Source: Ignavibacteria bacterium (GTDB taxonomy: Bacteria > Bacteroidota > Ignavibacteria > Kapaibacteriales > UBA4661). From it: a stretch of DNA of 64,000 nucleotides. The notes beneath the pieces were generated by a model that was given only the letters and a program-made list of their open reading frames with translations, was not told where the DNA came from and did no database searches. Location: contig JAAFIV010000007.1 in assembly GCA_013298775.1 (NCBI GenBank), positions 1 to 64,000 on the forward strand, written 5' to 3'. Positions within the stretch are counted from its first letter, which is position 1, and each line of letters starts with the position of its first letter. This document shows, piece after piece, positions 1-8,020 of this stretch. The translations under genes and the position numbers were made by a program.

Positions 1-123
1 GAATTTTACGAAAACAGACCACCGAAAGACAGGCGGTCAAGGCGAAGATCCGGAGTTGTTTTGATAGCATAACTCCCTTCAACGTCCCACACCGCCTTTT
101 ATTGCAGACTTCTGCGTAACTTC
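1..123. other. left edge, no gene recognised
   Basis: No convincing reading frame, RNA or repeat was recognised before the first palindromic element. A gene ending just outside the window cannot be excluded. Confidence 0.4.
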
Positions 124-295
124 AGTCTATTATACAGATTAGCTGTTTTTGCTCTTCAAATAGTGGCTTGAGACTTCTTGTCTGTGAGCATTGGTGCGGG
201 GTTCAGGCGACAAACACAGACAAGAAGTCTCAAGCCACTGAAGCCAGTATTTACGCCATTCCCAGCCCTTCAGAGCTTAATCTGTCTAATGTCTA
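124..295. repeat. Palindromic element A1 (nested)
   Basis: The inner arms at 162-186 and 215-239 are perfect 25-bp inverted repeats beginning AGTGGCTTGAGACTTC. The 28-bp loop contains TGCGGGGTTCAGGCG. An outer, imperfect palindrome lies at 124-142 and 278-295 (TCTATTATACAGATTA against TAATCTGTCTAATGTC). The element at 24061-24231 is nearly identical over its whole length, including the outer arms, so the mobile or conserved unit is about 170 bp. A short open frame running through it is not credible as a gene. Confidence 0.9.
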
Positions 296-367
296 TTTGT
301 CCACCATTTCTCACGACCCCGACCAACGATAAAAATTACGCGGCTCGTGCTAATGTTACTACTGGCT

Positions 368-455
368 TTTTCTGAACAAGCCCAAACAACGGCACATATC
401 CATCAGCAAAGTTTTCGATATGAATGTTTGATTTTGGAATGTTCAAATCCTACGG
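368..455 (-). pseudogene. fragment of a second hydroxylase-reductase gene
   Basis: On the minus strand this stretch reads NIPKSNIHIENFADGYVPLF, nearly identical at DNA and protein level to residues 469-488 of the neighbouring hydroxylase-reductase gene (DNA about 890-975). The similarity stops abruptly on both sides. Upstream there is an in-frame stop. Downstream the frame ends after about a dozen unrelated residues instead of the C-terminal domain seen in the intact gene. It is best read as the 3-prime remnant of a duplicated or recombined copy. It has no start codon and should not make a product. Confidence 0.75.
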
Positions 456-479
456 CATGCAATTTTTACCCCTAATCAG

Positions 480-507
480 TATATCCTGTATGGTATATCC
501 TGTATGG
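480..507. repeat. tandem duplication, 14 bp x 2
   Basis: TATATCCTGTATGG occurs twice head to tail, ending five bases before the stop codon of the hydroxylase-reductase gene. It is one of several 14- or 15-bp unit arrays in the spacers of this window. Confidence 0.9.
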
Positions 508-511
508 TGAC

Positions 512-2368
512 TTACCGTTGAGGCAGCCTCTGAAATGTAAATTCCTTGGTAAAAATGAATTTTTTGACGCTAAAGGTGAACTCATCGCTACTGACCATCG
601 AAATCGTAATATCGAATGTCTCATTATCATCTGGATTTATCAACGTGCCTGTATATTGATTTTTCCCAATACTTTTCAGGTCTCTAAACACTATCTTTTC
701 TGTTTTATCCTTTCCTATAAAAACATGAGCCGAAGAAGTAATTGCGACAATTTTTTCAGGGTGATTTTTATCATGCCAATTTCCCGCTAACGTAGATTGA
801 GACTTGATCATTTGAGCGTGAGTAGTCTGTCCGAGAGAAAAAAGGGAAAAAAGTATAAGAAACGTTGCTGCCATCTTGCTTCCGACTTTTTTCTGAAAAA
901 GCCCAAACAGAGGCACATATCCATCAGCAAAATTTTCGATATGAATGTTTGATTTTGGAATGTTCAAATCCTTCAAATGCTTTGCCACTCCTTCTTTCAG
1001 CGCATCTGGTCCGCAAATGTAGTACGTGGCGTTTGGGGCAATCGTCGCACTCAACTCTTCTTTGCTGATGCGCTTTTTGCCAGAAATGTATTCCACATAG
1101 GTGAATTGAGGATACTGCTCTGCGAGGCGTTGAAGTTCTTCTTTGAAAATGGTAGTTGTTTCGGTTTTATTTGCGTACAGCAGCGTTACGCGGCTTTGTT
1201 CCTCACGTCGGAGTATTTGCTGAATCATGCTGAAGAGCGGCGTGATGCCACTTCCACCTGCCACCATAACATAATTTTTCGCTGAATGTGCATGAGGACG
1301 AAATGTAAAATCTCCAACCGGAAGCAGTGATTCTATGCTGTCTCCAGGCTTTGCATCATTGAAAAAATAATGCGAAACGTCGCCTTTCAATTTGACCGTT
1401 ATTCGCAAAAAGTCATCAATGTTTGGAGAGGAACTGAGTGAGAAACAGCGATTATAGGTTTTACCACCAATTTTGACCTTCAACGTGAGATACTGTCCCG
1501 CTTGGTAGTTGTAGAACGCCTTATCTGTTGGTCGAAAATACACCGAAACCGTGTTATTGTTTTCCTTCACGAGTTTATCAATGGTAAGTGTTCTGTATTT
1601 GGTGTTGTCAATAATGGTTTCGTCCGCTCGCCCATGAATTTCCGTAAAGGTGCTATTGGTGGAATTCAGCTCCGTGTCGCAGATAATATCCCAAAAGCGG
1701 AAAAACAGCCCATAGTTGCCGTTGTACTGCGTGTGATGCAAGCTGTGATTGGTAGCAGTTACCAGCATATTGAACGGAAAAAATTTGAAAAAGCCTGGAA
1801 ACAACTCATAGCCAAGATGCGATTTCAAATTATTCAACGTGCCGATAACCTGCATCACGCCAAGCGCAGTCATTGATATAGGCATGAGAAGTCCGAGTGG
1901 CAATACCCACACTGTCAGCATAACGGACTCAATCACGTGGAACGACGTAGAAGTGTAGGGATTGACGTCGAGGCTTTTGTGGTGCAAGGCGTGAACGTAC
2001 TTATACACCTTCGGATGGTGCATTGCACGGTGGCTCCAGTAAAACCACGTGTCGGAAATAAGCAACATGACGATGACCGTCATTACTTCGTAAAGCAAGC
2101 CGTATTTTCCAGCCTCAGCATGAAACTTGGTCAATCCATTATCTTTCAGGGTTAAAATACAAAACATGAACACCGTGCTACCGATGAACGAAAGCAGCGT
2201 TGTAACGATTTCTTCCCTGATTTGATGCGCCCCTGCACGCTTCGAGAGCTGAATTTTGCGGTTGCGTAAAGAAGTACCAAAAACAATCCAAAAAATGAGA
2301 TATGCGGTACTCATGATTGCGAGAGCCGCCACGACGCTTGTGAAATACTGCTGAATAAATGCAAGCAT
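512..2368 (-). CDS. membrane fatty-acid hydroxylase fused to ferredoxin reductase and C-terminal domain
   Basis: This 618-residue protein has three parts. Residues 1-235 are a membrane di-iron hydroxylase of the sterol desaturase/fatty acid hydroxylase superfamily, with the histidine boxes HRAMHH (113-118), HALHH (126-130) and HSLHH (208-212) and several hydrophobic segments. Residues 255-495 are a ferredoxin-NADP reductase-like module with FAD motif RCFSLSSSP (307-315), NAD motif GGSGITPLFSM (371-381) and CGPD (452-455). The usual [2Fe-2S] domain after such modules is missing. Residues 499-519 look like a signal peptide or membrane anchor (ATFLILFSLFSLG), followed by about 100 residues resembling small secreted DUF2147/lipocalin-like domains. 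Likely role: oxygen-dependent lipid hydroxylation with built-in electron supply. The TetR gene 53 bp upstream in the same direction is the probable regulator. Substrate unknown. Confidence 0.82.
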   Translation of the reverse strand: MLAFIQQYFTSVVAALAIMSTAYLIFWIVFGTSLRNRKIQLSKRAGAHQIREEIVTTLLSFIGSTVFMFCILTLKDNGLTKFHAEAGKYGLLYEVMTVIVMLLISDTWFYWSHRAMHHPKVYKYVHALHHKSLDVNPYTSTSFHVIESVMLTVWVLPLGLLMPISMTALGVMQVIGTLNNLKSHLGYELFPGFFKFFPFNMLVTATNHSLHHTQYNGNYGLFFRFWDIICDTELNSTNSTFTEIHGRADETIIDNTKYRTLTIDKLVKENNNTVSVYFRPTDKAFYNYQAGQYLTLKVKIGGKTYNRCFSLSSSPNIDDFLRITVKLKGDVSHYFFNDAKPGDSIESLLPVGDFTFRPHAHSAKNYVMVAGGSGITPLFSMIQQILRREEQSRVTLLYANKTETTTIFKEELQRLAEQYPQFTYVEYISGKKRISKEELSATIAPNATYYICGPDALKEGVAKHLKDLNIPKSNIHIENFADGYVPLFGLFQKKVGSKMAATFLILFSLFSLGQTTHAQMIKSQSTLAGNWHDKNHPEKIVAITSSAHVFIGKDKTEKIVFRDLKSIGKNQYTGTLINPDDNETFDITISMVSSDEFTFSVKKFIFTKEFTFQRLPQR

Positions 2369-2374
2369 AATTTT

Positions 2375-2410
2375 GAAAGAAAATGAAGAAAGAAAATGAA
2401 GAAAGAATAT
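2375..2410. repeat. tandem repeat, 13 bp x 2.7
   Basis: GAAAGAAAATGAA is repeated head to tail in the short gap between the TetR gene and the hydroxylase-reductase gene, directly upstream of the start codon of the latter. Copy-number change here would alter the leader of that gene. Confidence 0.85.
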
Positions 2411-2421
2411 TATGAATTGAC

Positions 2422-3081
2422 TTACTCTGCGCTGATTCCGCGTTTTACCAAGAGCGCAAGCTCCTGTGCGACCTTCAGCACTTTTTTCTCGCTCAGTTCC
2501 ACTATCGGTTTTCGCTCACGGATATTGGCGCGAATATCAATATCGAAGCGGTCTGCAAGGTAATCGTACATTCCCGATTGCAGTTGAAAAATGCTGTATG
2601 CCATAAGGCGCACGTCCACATCTTTGCGCACAATGCCGCGCCGTTGCTGCTCTTTGAGCATTCCCACCAAGACTGTGGTAATATGCCCTTTCAGTTCTTT
2701 TTGCGTTTCGCGCACGTCTTCGTGCTGCTCTTGCAATACCTTATACGCAAGTGCCGCAAACACGGGATGCTGCACATCGTAGCGCAATTTTTCCTGAAAG
2801 TTACGGACGAGCAATTCAAAAAAATCCTGCACAGGTTCGTGCAAAATTTTCCCTTCATGCTGTAAGCGTAGCTGCAATCCATGATTCAACACATACCGAT
2901 ACAAGGAAAGTTTGCTGTCGAAATACCGATAAAAGCTGCCCTTCGCGATACCAATGTTTTTGATGATTTCGGAGAGCGACGCGCTTTCGTAATCTTTCAA
3001 AGCAAATTCTTCCGCAGCAGCCACAAGCACAGCTTCTTTGCGGTCGTCGGGCAAGTTGGAGAAGGTTGAGAGAGCAATCAT
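2422..3081 (-). CDS. TetR/AcrR family transcriptional regulator
   Basis: This is a 219-residue protein. The N-terminal helix-turn-helix lies at about residues 25-60 (SLSEIIKNIGIAKGSFYRYF), the classical TetR DNA-binding fold. The remainder is an all-helical ligand-binding domain that cannot be assigned to a ligand. The start was placed at the internal methionine (MIALSTFSNL) because the family usually begins about ten residues before the first helix; an upstream methionine at 3144 is in frame but gives an unlikely extension. It lies 53 bp upstream of the hydroxylase-reductase gene and is probably cotranscribed with it, so it likely represses its own operon in response to a fatty acid or other lipophilic compound. 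That last point is inference. Confidence 0.88.
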   Translation of the reverse strand: MIALSTFSNLPDDRKEAVLVAAAEEFALKDYESASLSEIIKNIGIAKGSFYRYFDSKLSLYRYVLNHGLQLRLQHEGKILHEPVQDFFELLVRNFQEKLRYDVQHPVFAALAYKVLQEQHEDVRETQKELKGHITTVLVGMLKEQQRRGIVRKDVDVRLMAYSIFQLQSGMYDYLADRFDIDIRANIRERKPIVELSEKKVLKVAQELALLVKRGISAE

Positions 3082-3192
3082 AGTAGTAAAATTTAAGGGC
3101 GACTGATTGGTAGCGACTATATGTACGCGACTGGTCGGTCGCAATTTTCAAAAAAAAATTCAAACTGCCAAAATATTTTGTAAAAAAGCTAT

Positions 3193-3229
3193 AAAAAAGG
3201 CTCTCCATCTCGCAATGAAGAGCCTTTTT
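3193..3229 (-). terminator. Rho-independent terminator after fbaB
   Basis: The stem AAAAAGGCTCT pairs with AGAGCCTTTTT around a 14-base loop. It lies 25 bases past the stop of the aldolase gene. The A/T tracts on both sides mean it could work in both directions. Confidence 0.85.
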
Positions 3230-3253
3230 GCTGATTGCTTGATAATTACGAGC

Positions 3254-4324
3254 TTACGCAATCGTAACTTCTTTGCACAAATACACATCTTGGATGGATT
3301 GCAAGAGCTTCGCGCCTTCTGCCATCGGGCGTTGGAAGGCTTTGCGTCCTGAAATCAAGCCCATACCGCCAGCGCGTTTGTTCACAACGGCGGTAGTTGC
3401 TGCTTCGGCGAAATCATTCGAGCCAGACGCGCCGCCGCTATTGATAAGACCAATACGTCCCATGTAGCAATTTGCCACTTGATAACGGCAAAGGTCAATC
3501 GGGTGGTCGCTGGAAAGCTCGGTGTACATGCGCTCGTCGAGCTTGCCATAGCTGGAACTGCCCATATTGAGAGCCTTGTAGCCACCGTTGTTTTCGGGCA
3601 ATTTTTGTTTGATGATGTCCGCTTGAATAGTCACGCCCAAGTGGTTTGCTTGACCCGTCAAGTCCGCAGAAACATGGTAATCTTTGTCGGATTTGAACGC
3701 ATTGTTGCGCACATAGCACCACAGAATCGTTGCCATGCCGAATTCATGCGCGTAGGCAAATGCTTCTGCAATTTCCGTGATTTGACGTGCGCTATTGTCC
3801 GAGCCAAAGTAAATCGTCGCGCCAATAGCGGACGCGCCCATGTCGTAGCATTGCTGAATCGTGCCGTACAAGATTTGGTCAGCTTTGTTGGGATACGTCA
3901 AAAGCTCATTGTGATTGACTTTCACAATAAAGGGGATTTTGTGCGCATACTTCCGCGCCGTCATGCCAAGTACGCCGTAGGTAGAAGCCACGCCGTTGCA
4001 ACCGCCTTCAATCGCCAGTTTGACGATGTTTTCTGGGTCGAAATACGCTGGATTTTTTGCAAAGCTCGCGCCCGCCGAATGCTCAATACCTTGGTCCACA
4101 GGCAAAATCGAAGTGTAACCTGTTCCCGCCAAACGCCCTGTATTCAAGAGGCGATGAAGGTTTTGCAACACGCGGTTGTTACGGTCGGAATGCGAATACA
4201 CCGTGCTAACGACATCGTCGCTCGGCAAATGCAGTTGCTCTTTCGGAATGGTCTTGGAAACGTGGTTCAGATAAAAATCTGCTTTGTCGCCGAGAGCTTG
4301 TTGGATGCTATCAATTAACGCCAT
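3254..4324 (-). CDS. fbaB: class I fructose-bisphosphate aldolase
   Basis: This 356-residue protein matches the DhnA/FbaB class I aldolases along its full length. It has [20 protein letters not shown] near residue 65, the [16 protein letters not shown] strand and the [16 protein letters not shown] segment. The conserved stretch [17 protein letters not shown] probably holds the Schiff-base lysine. The C-terminus has INSGGASG and [16 protein letters not shown], the phosphate-binding part of the barrel. It cleaves fructose 1,6-bisphosphate to two triose phosphates, or makes it during gluconeogenesis, in the cytoplasm without a metal. A strong ribosome-binding site AAGGAG sits eight bases before the ATG. 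It is a single-gene unit with its own terminator, flanked upstream by palindromic element A3. Confidence 0.96.
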   Translation of the reverse strand: MALIDSIQQALGDKADFYLNHVSKTIPKEQLHLPSDDVVSTVYSHSDRNNRVLQNLHRLLNTGRLAGTGYTSILPVDQGIEHSAGASFAKNPAYFDPENIVKLAIEGGCNGVASTYGVLGMTARKYAHKIPFIVKVNHNELLTYPNKADQILYGTIQQCYDMGASAIGATIYFGSDNSARQITEIAEAFAYAHEFGMATILWCYVRNNAFKSDKDYHVSADLTGQANHLGVTIQADIIKQKLPENNGGYKALNMGSSSYGKLDERMYTELSSDHPIDLCRYQVANCYMGRIGLINSGGASGSNDFAEAATTAVVNKRAGGMGLISGRKAFQRPMAEGAKLLQSIQDVYLCKEVTIA

Positions 4325-4387
4325 TGCGAATACTCCTTGAACATGTTGATTGAAAAAATAAACTGTTGAAGTTCATGTGTTGGTGTT

Positions 4388-4524
4388 TAAGTGATTTTAG
4401 CTGGAAAGAATCCTTAGCACATTTCGTGGCGCAGACATTCTTGTCTGTGTTTGTCGCCTGAAACCCGCGCCAGAACTCACAGACAAGAATGTCTGTGCCA
4501 CTACTGAAGAACAAAAATCACTTA
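4388..4524. repeat. Palindromic element A3
   Basis: The inner arms at 4426-4449 and 4478-4501 carry the CAGACATTCTTGTCTG core. Outer arms are TAAGTGATTTT (from 4388) and AAAAATCACTTA (4513-4524). Read on the minus strand, the right flank continues with the same tail (TAATC, GTAATAGACT) as elements A1 and A2, so it is the same family inserted in the opposite orientation. It fills the roughly 300-bp spacer between fbaB and the oligopeptidase gene. Confidence 0.88.
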
Positions 4525-4629
4525 ATCCGTGTAATAGACTTTATTCCGAATAGACTTTTTTACTAAACAAGGCAGCATGCTGCCTTGCTCCAAAACTCTA
4601 AAAACCTTATTCGAGATAAACTCTAATGA

Positions 4630-6810
4630 TTACTGCGTTATACCCAAAACCTTCAGCACAAACGCATACTCGAAGGCAATTTCTTTCAAGCGGTCAAAAC
4701 GCCCTGAAGAGCCGCCGTGTCCTACGCCCATATCAATTTTCATGACGAGCAAATTGGTGTCTGTTTTCATTGTGCGGAGCTTTGCGGCAAACTTTGCTGG
4801 CTCCCAATACGGTACTTGCGAATCGTTCAAGCCCGTTGTCATCAGAAGATGCGGATATGCTTTCTTTTCGATGTTGTCGTAGGGCGAATACGATTTCATG
4901 TAGTCGTAGTATTTTTTGTCGTTGGGATTGCCCCATTCCTCGTATTCGCCCGTTGTGAGCGGCAAGGAAGCGTCGAGCATGGTATTTATCACATCCACAA
5001 ACGGCACATTTGCTACCACGCCTTTCCACAAATCTGGACGCATATTCATCACCGCGCCCATGAGCAAACCACCCGCCGAGCCGCCTTGAATCACGAGTTT
5101 GTCCTTACTCGTGTATTTTTGAGCAATTAAATGTTCTGCGCACGCGATGAAATCTGTAAAGGTATTCTTTTTCTTCAAAAACTTTCCATTTTCATACCAT
5201 TCTTTGCCCATTTCGCCGCCGCCGCGAATATGCCCAATCGCATACACAAAGCCCCTATCCAAGAGGCTTACGCGGGTTTGGCTAAAGGTCGGGTCCATGG
5301 AAATTCCATACGAACCGTATCCGTAAAGCAGTGTCGGATTCGTTCCATTTTTCTCCGTGCCTTTTTTGTACATGAGCGTAAGAGGCACTTGCGCACCATC
5401 TTTTGTTTTGACGAATACACGCTCCACCGAGTAATTATCAGGGTTGTAGCCGCCTGGCACTTCCTGACGCTTCAAGAGCGTGGCTTCGCGCTTTGCCATG
5501 TCGTAGTCATACACCGAAGCAGGTGTAATGGGCGATTGATAGCCGTAGCGCAGCGTTGTGGTTGTGAAGTCGGGATTGGTAGCCGTGTACGAGGCGTATG
5601 CTTGCTCGGGAAATTTGATATTGTGCGATTGTTTTTTCGCAATATCGTACACTTGCAAGGTCGTCAAACCGGCTTCACGGCAGGAAAGAACATAGTATTT
5701 TTCAAAAACATCAATGTCATCAATTTTCACTTTCGGACGATGCGCAATCACTTCTTTCCAATTCTTCATACCGTAGGCATCAAGCGGGGTTTGCATGATG
5801 CGAAAGTTTTTTGCTTTGTCGTTGGTGAGAATGATAAACTTGTCGCTGTGGTGGTCCACCGAGTATTCATGCCCTTCTTTGCGTGGTTCGATGCAGCGCG
5901 GCGTTTCATTTGGCTTGTCGGCATTGATAAACCAGCACTCGCGAGTGAGCTTGCTTGCCGTAACAATGATTAAATACTGTTCGCTGCGGGTTTTGCCAAC
6001 GTAGCAATCAAATTTCTCATCTTTTTCATGGAAAACTTCAATGTCGGATTTCGGGTCGAATCCGAGCGTGTGGCGCATGATTTTGTATGAACGGAGTGCG
6101 GTATCGAAGATGTTGTAAAAGAGCGTTTTATTGTCATTGCCCCACACCAAGCCGCCACCAACTTCCGCAACTTGGTCTTTCAGCAATTCTCCTGTTTCCA
6201 AGTTTTTGACGAACATCGTGTAGCGACGCGAACCGTCGAAATCCAGACCGTAGGCGAGAAGTTTGTTGTTTTTGCTCACATTCCACGCGCCTAAGCGGAG
6301 GAATTTTTTTCCTTCAGCAAGTGCATTCATGTCAATCAGCACTTCTTCTTTACCGTCCATGCTGCCTTGTTTGCGGCAATACACGGGATATTGCTTGCCT
6401 TCCAGGGTTTTGGTATAGTAAAAATAATCATTGTCTTTGTAGGGAACCGAAACATCGCTTTCCTTCACACGCCCTTTCATCTCGGTAAAAAGTTTTTCCT
6501 GCAATGGCTTTGTATCCTGCATGATTACTTCGGTGTGGAGATTTTCTGCTTCCAAATGTTTTATCACATCGGGATTTTTTTTATCGCGCAACCAGAAGTA
6601 ATTATCCACGCGAATATCCTTATGCGTGGTATCGGTTTTGGGAATAATTTTCGCAACAGGCGGTTTGGGCGTATCGCCGAGAGGCGGGTTTGTATGCGGT
6701 TTGTGGCTCATGGAAAGAAGAAACGGTGTGCTGATGGAAAAGGACATGATGCAAATAATCGTTGCACCAATATACCAAGAAAATGTGCGCTGTGGTGTGT
6801 GTGATTTCAT
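4630..6810 (-). CDS. ptrB: oligopeptidase B / prolyl oligopeptidase family (S9)
   Basis: This 726-residue protein has an N-terminal hydrophobic segment (residues 10-32, ending before HKPHTNPP) that may be a signal peptide or anchor. A beta-propeller region follows (about 60-460), then an alpha/beta hydrolase domain. The catalytic triad is visible: Ser578 in GGSAGG, Asp663 in GLNDSQV and His698 in MGVGHGG. The motif GHIRGGGEMG is typical of oligopeptidase B. The enzyme hydrolyses short peptides, usually after basic residues in PtrB relatives. The N-terminal hydrophobic stretch suggests an envelope location, unlike cytoplasmic E. coli PtrB. Next upstream on the same strand is ispF, about 100 bp away with no obvious link. 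Family assignment is firm; the exact cleavage specificity is inferred. Confidence 0.93.
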   Translation of the reverse strand: MKSHTPQRTFSWYIGATIICIMSFSISTPFLLSMSHKPHTNPPLGDTPKPPVAKIIPKTDTTHKDIRVDNYFWLRDKKNPDVIKHLEAENLHTEVIMQDTKPLQEKLFTEMKGRVKESDVSVPYKDNDYFYYTKTLEGKQYPVYCRKQGSMDGKEEVLIDMNALAEGKKFLRLGAWNVSKNNKLLAYGLDFDGSRRYTMFVKNLETGELLKDQVAEVGGGLVWGNDNKTLFYNIFDTALRSYKIMRHTLGFDPKSDIEVFHEKDEKFDCYVGKTRSEQYLIIVTASKLTRECWFINADKPNETPRCIEPRKEGHEYSVDHHSDKFIILTNDKAKNFRIMQTPLDAYGMKNWKEVIAHRPKVKIDDIDVFEKYYVLSCREAGLTTLQVYDIAKKQSHNIKFPEQAYASYTATNPDFTTTTLRYGYQSPITPASVYDYDMAKREATLLKRQEVPGGYNPDNYSVERVFVKTKDGAQVPLTLMYKKGTEKNGTNPTLLYGYGSYGISMDPTFSQTRVSLLDRGFVYAIGHIRGGGEMGKEWYENGKFLKKKNTFTDFIACAEHLIAQKYTSKDKLVIQGGSAGGLLMGAVMNMRPDLWKGVVANVPFVDVINTMLDASLPLTTGEYEEWGNPNDKKYYDYMKSYSPYDNIEKKAYPHLLMTTGLNDSQVPYWEPAKFAAKLRTMKTDTNLLVMKIDMGVGHGGSSGRFDRLKEIAFEYAFVLKVLGITQ

Positions 6811-6905
6811 AGCGGCATTACAGCATGGGGAATGAAAAAAGAGTAGTTAGAATCAAGATTTTATGCGGTTTGTGATGAGTTCAACAAACCATATCCGTTG
6901 CGCTT

Positions 6906-7385
6906 TTATTGGCTCAATATTGGTTCAATTTGGCAAACAGCATACGCCTCAATGCCTTCGCCCTGCCCGACAAAACCGAGCTTTTCACTCGTGGTCGCCT
7001 TCAAAGACACGCGCTGAAGCGGCAGCGAACAGGCTTCTGCAATACGCTCGCGCATTTGTGGCTTGTAGGGAAGAATTTTTGGTTTCTCCAGAACCAGCGT
7101 ACAATCTATGTTGATAAGCTGATAGCCCTCTTTTTTCACAAGGGCAATAACGCGCCGAAGCAGTTCAATACTGGAAATCCCCTTGTACGCAGCATCAGTA
7201 TCGGGAAAATGCTCGCCGATGTCGCCCAGTCCGGCTGCGCCCAAGAGCGCGTCGCACAAGGCGTGCAGGAGAACGTCGCCGTCGCTGTGGGCAACAGTAC
7301 CAAATGATGAAACTATCTCAACACCGCCTAAAATCAGGCTTTCTCCCTCTGCCAACCGATGAATATCGTATCCAAAACCAACCAT
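6906..7385 (-). CDS. ispF: 2-C-methyl-D-erythritol 2,4-cyclodiphosphate synthase
   Basis: This 159-residue protein performs the fifth step of the MEP isoprenoid pathway, releasing CMP from CDP-ME 2-phosphate to make the cyclic diphosphate. The metal ligands appear as GYDIHRL (Asp7, His9) and AHSDGDVLLHA (His41). The family signatures GLGDIGEHFPDTD and the C-terminal KATTSEKLGFVGQGEGIEA are intact. The start was set at MVGFGYDIHRL because E. coli IspF begins the same distance from the first ligand; an upstream in-frame ATG at 7418 would add eleven residues. It is a homotrimeric cytoplasmic enzyme. The companion gene ispE is at 23076-23969, not in an operon with it. Confidence 0.97.
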   Translation of the reverse strand: MVGFGYDIHRLAEGESLILGGVEIVSSFGTVAHSDGDVLLHALCDALLGAAGLGDIGEHFPDTDAAYKGISSIELLRRVIALVKKEGYQLINIDCTLVLEKPKILPYKPQMRERIAEACSLPLQRVSLKATTSEKLGFVGQGEGIEAYAVCQIEPILSQ

Positions 7386-7690
7386 GTGCAACAGATAAAA
7401 ACGTGTAAAAAAGAGCAAATATGCCTGTACTCAAGCACATTTCGCGTCCAGCAAAAACGTGCATTTACAGAGTAGCAGTTTAAGAATATTTCGGCATTCC
7501 TGCAAATACTTCTCTTTGCTTTCCACGCTCCTCTGCTTCTGTTGCAAAAAACCTTCTTCATCTCAAAAAATTCTTGCAAATTAGGAGTTTGTCAAAAAAA
7601 ATCTACTCACCAAATCATACTTCGACGAGTATTCTCATAATGGCTTTCGCTCCATGCTTATTGCAGAGAACAAACAGAAGTGTTTGTTCT

Positions 7691-7833
7691 AATGTCATCA
7701 ACGTAAGCCCTCACCTCGCTCTGTGAGCGACCCTCTCCCAGAGGTAGAGGGTTTTGAGATGGCTCTATGTCTTGCCCTTCTCCTTCTGGGAGAAGGGTTG
7801 GGATGAGGGAAAAATCCTTACGTTGATGACATT
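7691..7833. repeat. Palindromic element B1 (CTCTCCC family)
   Basis: Perfect 17-bp terminal inverted repeats, AATGTCATCAACGTAAG at 7691-7707 and its complement at 7817-7833, enclose the B core. The core has CCCTCACC, a CTCTCCCAGAGG hairpin, then a CTTCTCCTTCTGGGAGAAGG hairpin and GGGATGAGGG. The element at 19071-19215 has the same organisation. It lies in the 635-bp gene-free stretch between ispF and the OmpA-domain gene. Confidence 0.92.
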
Positions 7834-7877
7834 GGTACATATTCTGCCAAAGGCGCATGAAATCTACTTCTCATGGT

Positions 7878-7903
7878 AGCGCAGACACTCCTGTCTGCGC
7901 CGC
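7878..7903. repeat. short palindrome, A-family core
   Basis: GCGCAGACACTCCTGTCTGC is a near-perfect hairpin, followed by CTTGCGAAAGTCCTA. The same core plus a similar right flank (TTGTGAAAGTCCTAACTCA) recurs at 22641-22695. This is a short version lacking the long loop of elements A1-A8. Confidence 0.75.
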
Positions 7904-8020
7904 TTGCGAAAGTCCTATCTCACTCAAGTATCATACTCAATTCTTTCACCAACCTGTATGCTTGTACATTTCCTCACAACGCTATTGATTTCAAAGCCGC
8001 ATCAAATCTCATTTCTCCGT

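Noticed and set aside
178-375. 65-codon frame near the left edge
   Set aside because: It runs through palindrome A1 and the gene remnant; the same artefact frame appears at the A2 copy near 24114.
3479-4318. 279-codon frame on the plus strand
   Set aside because: It is the antisense shadow of the fbaB gene, which has full-length homology on the minus strand.
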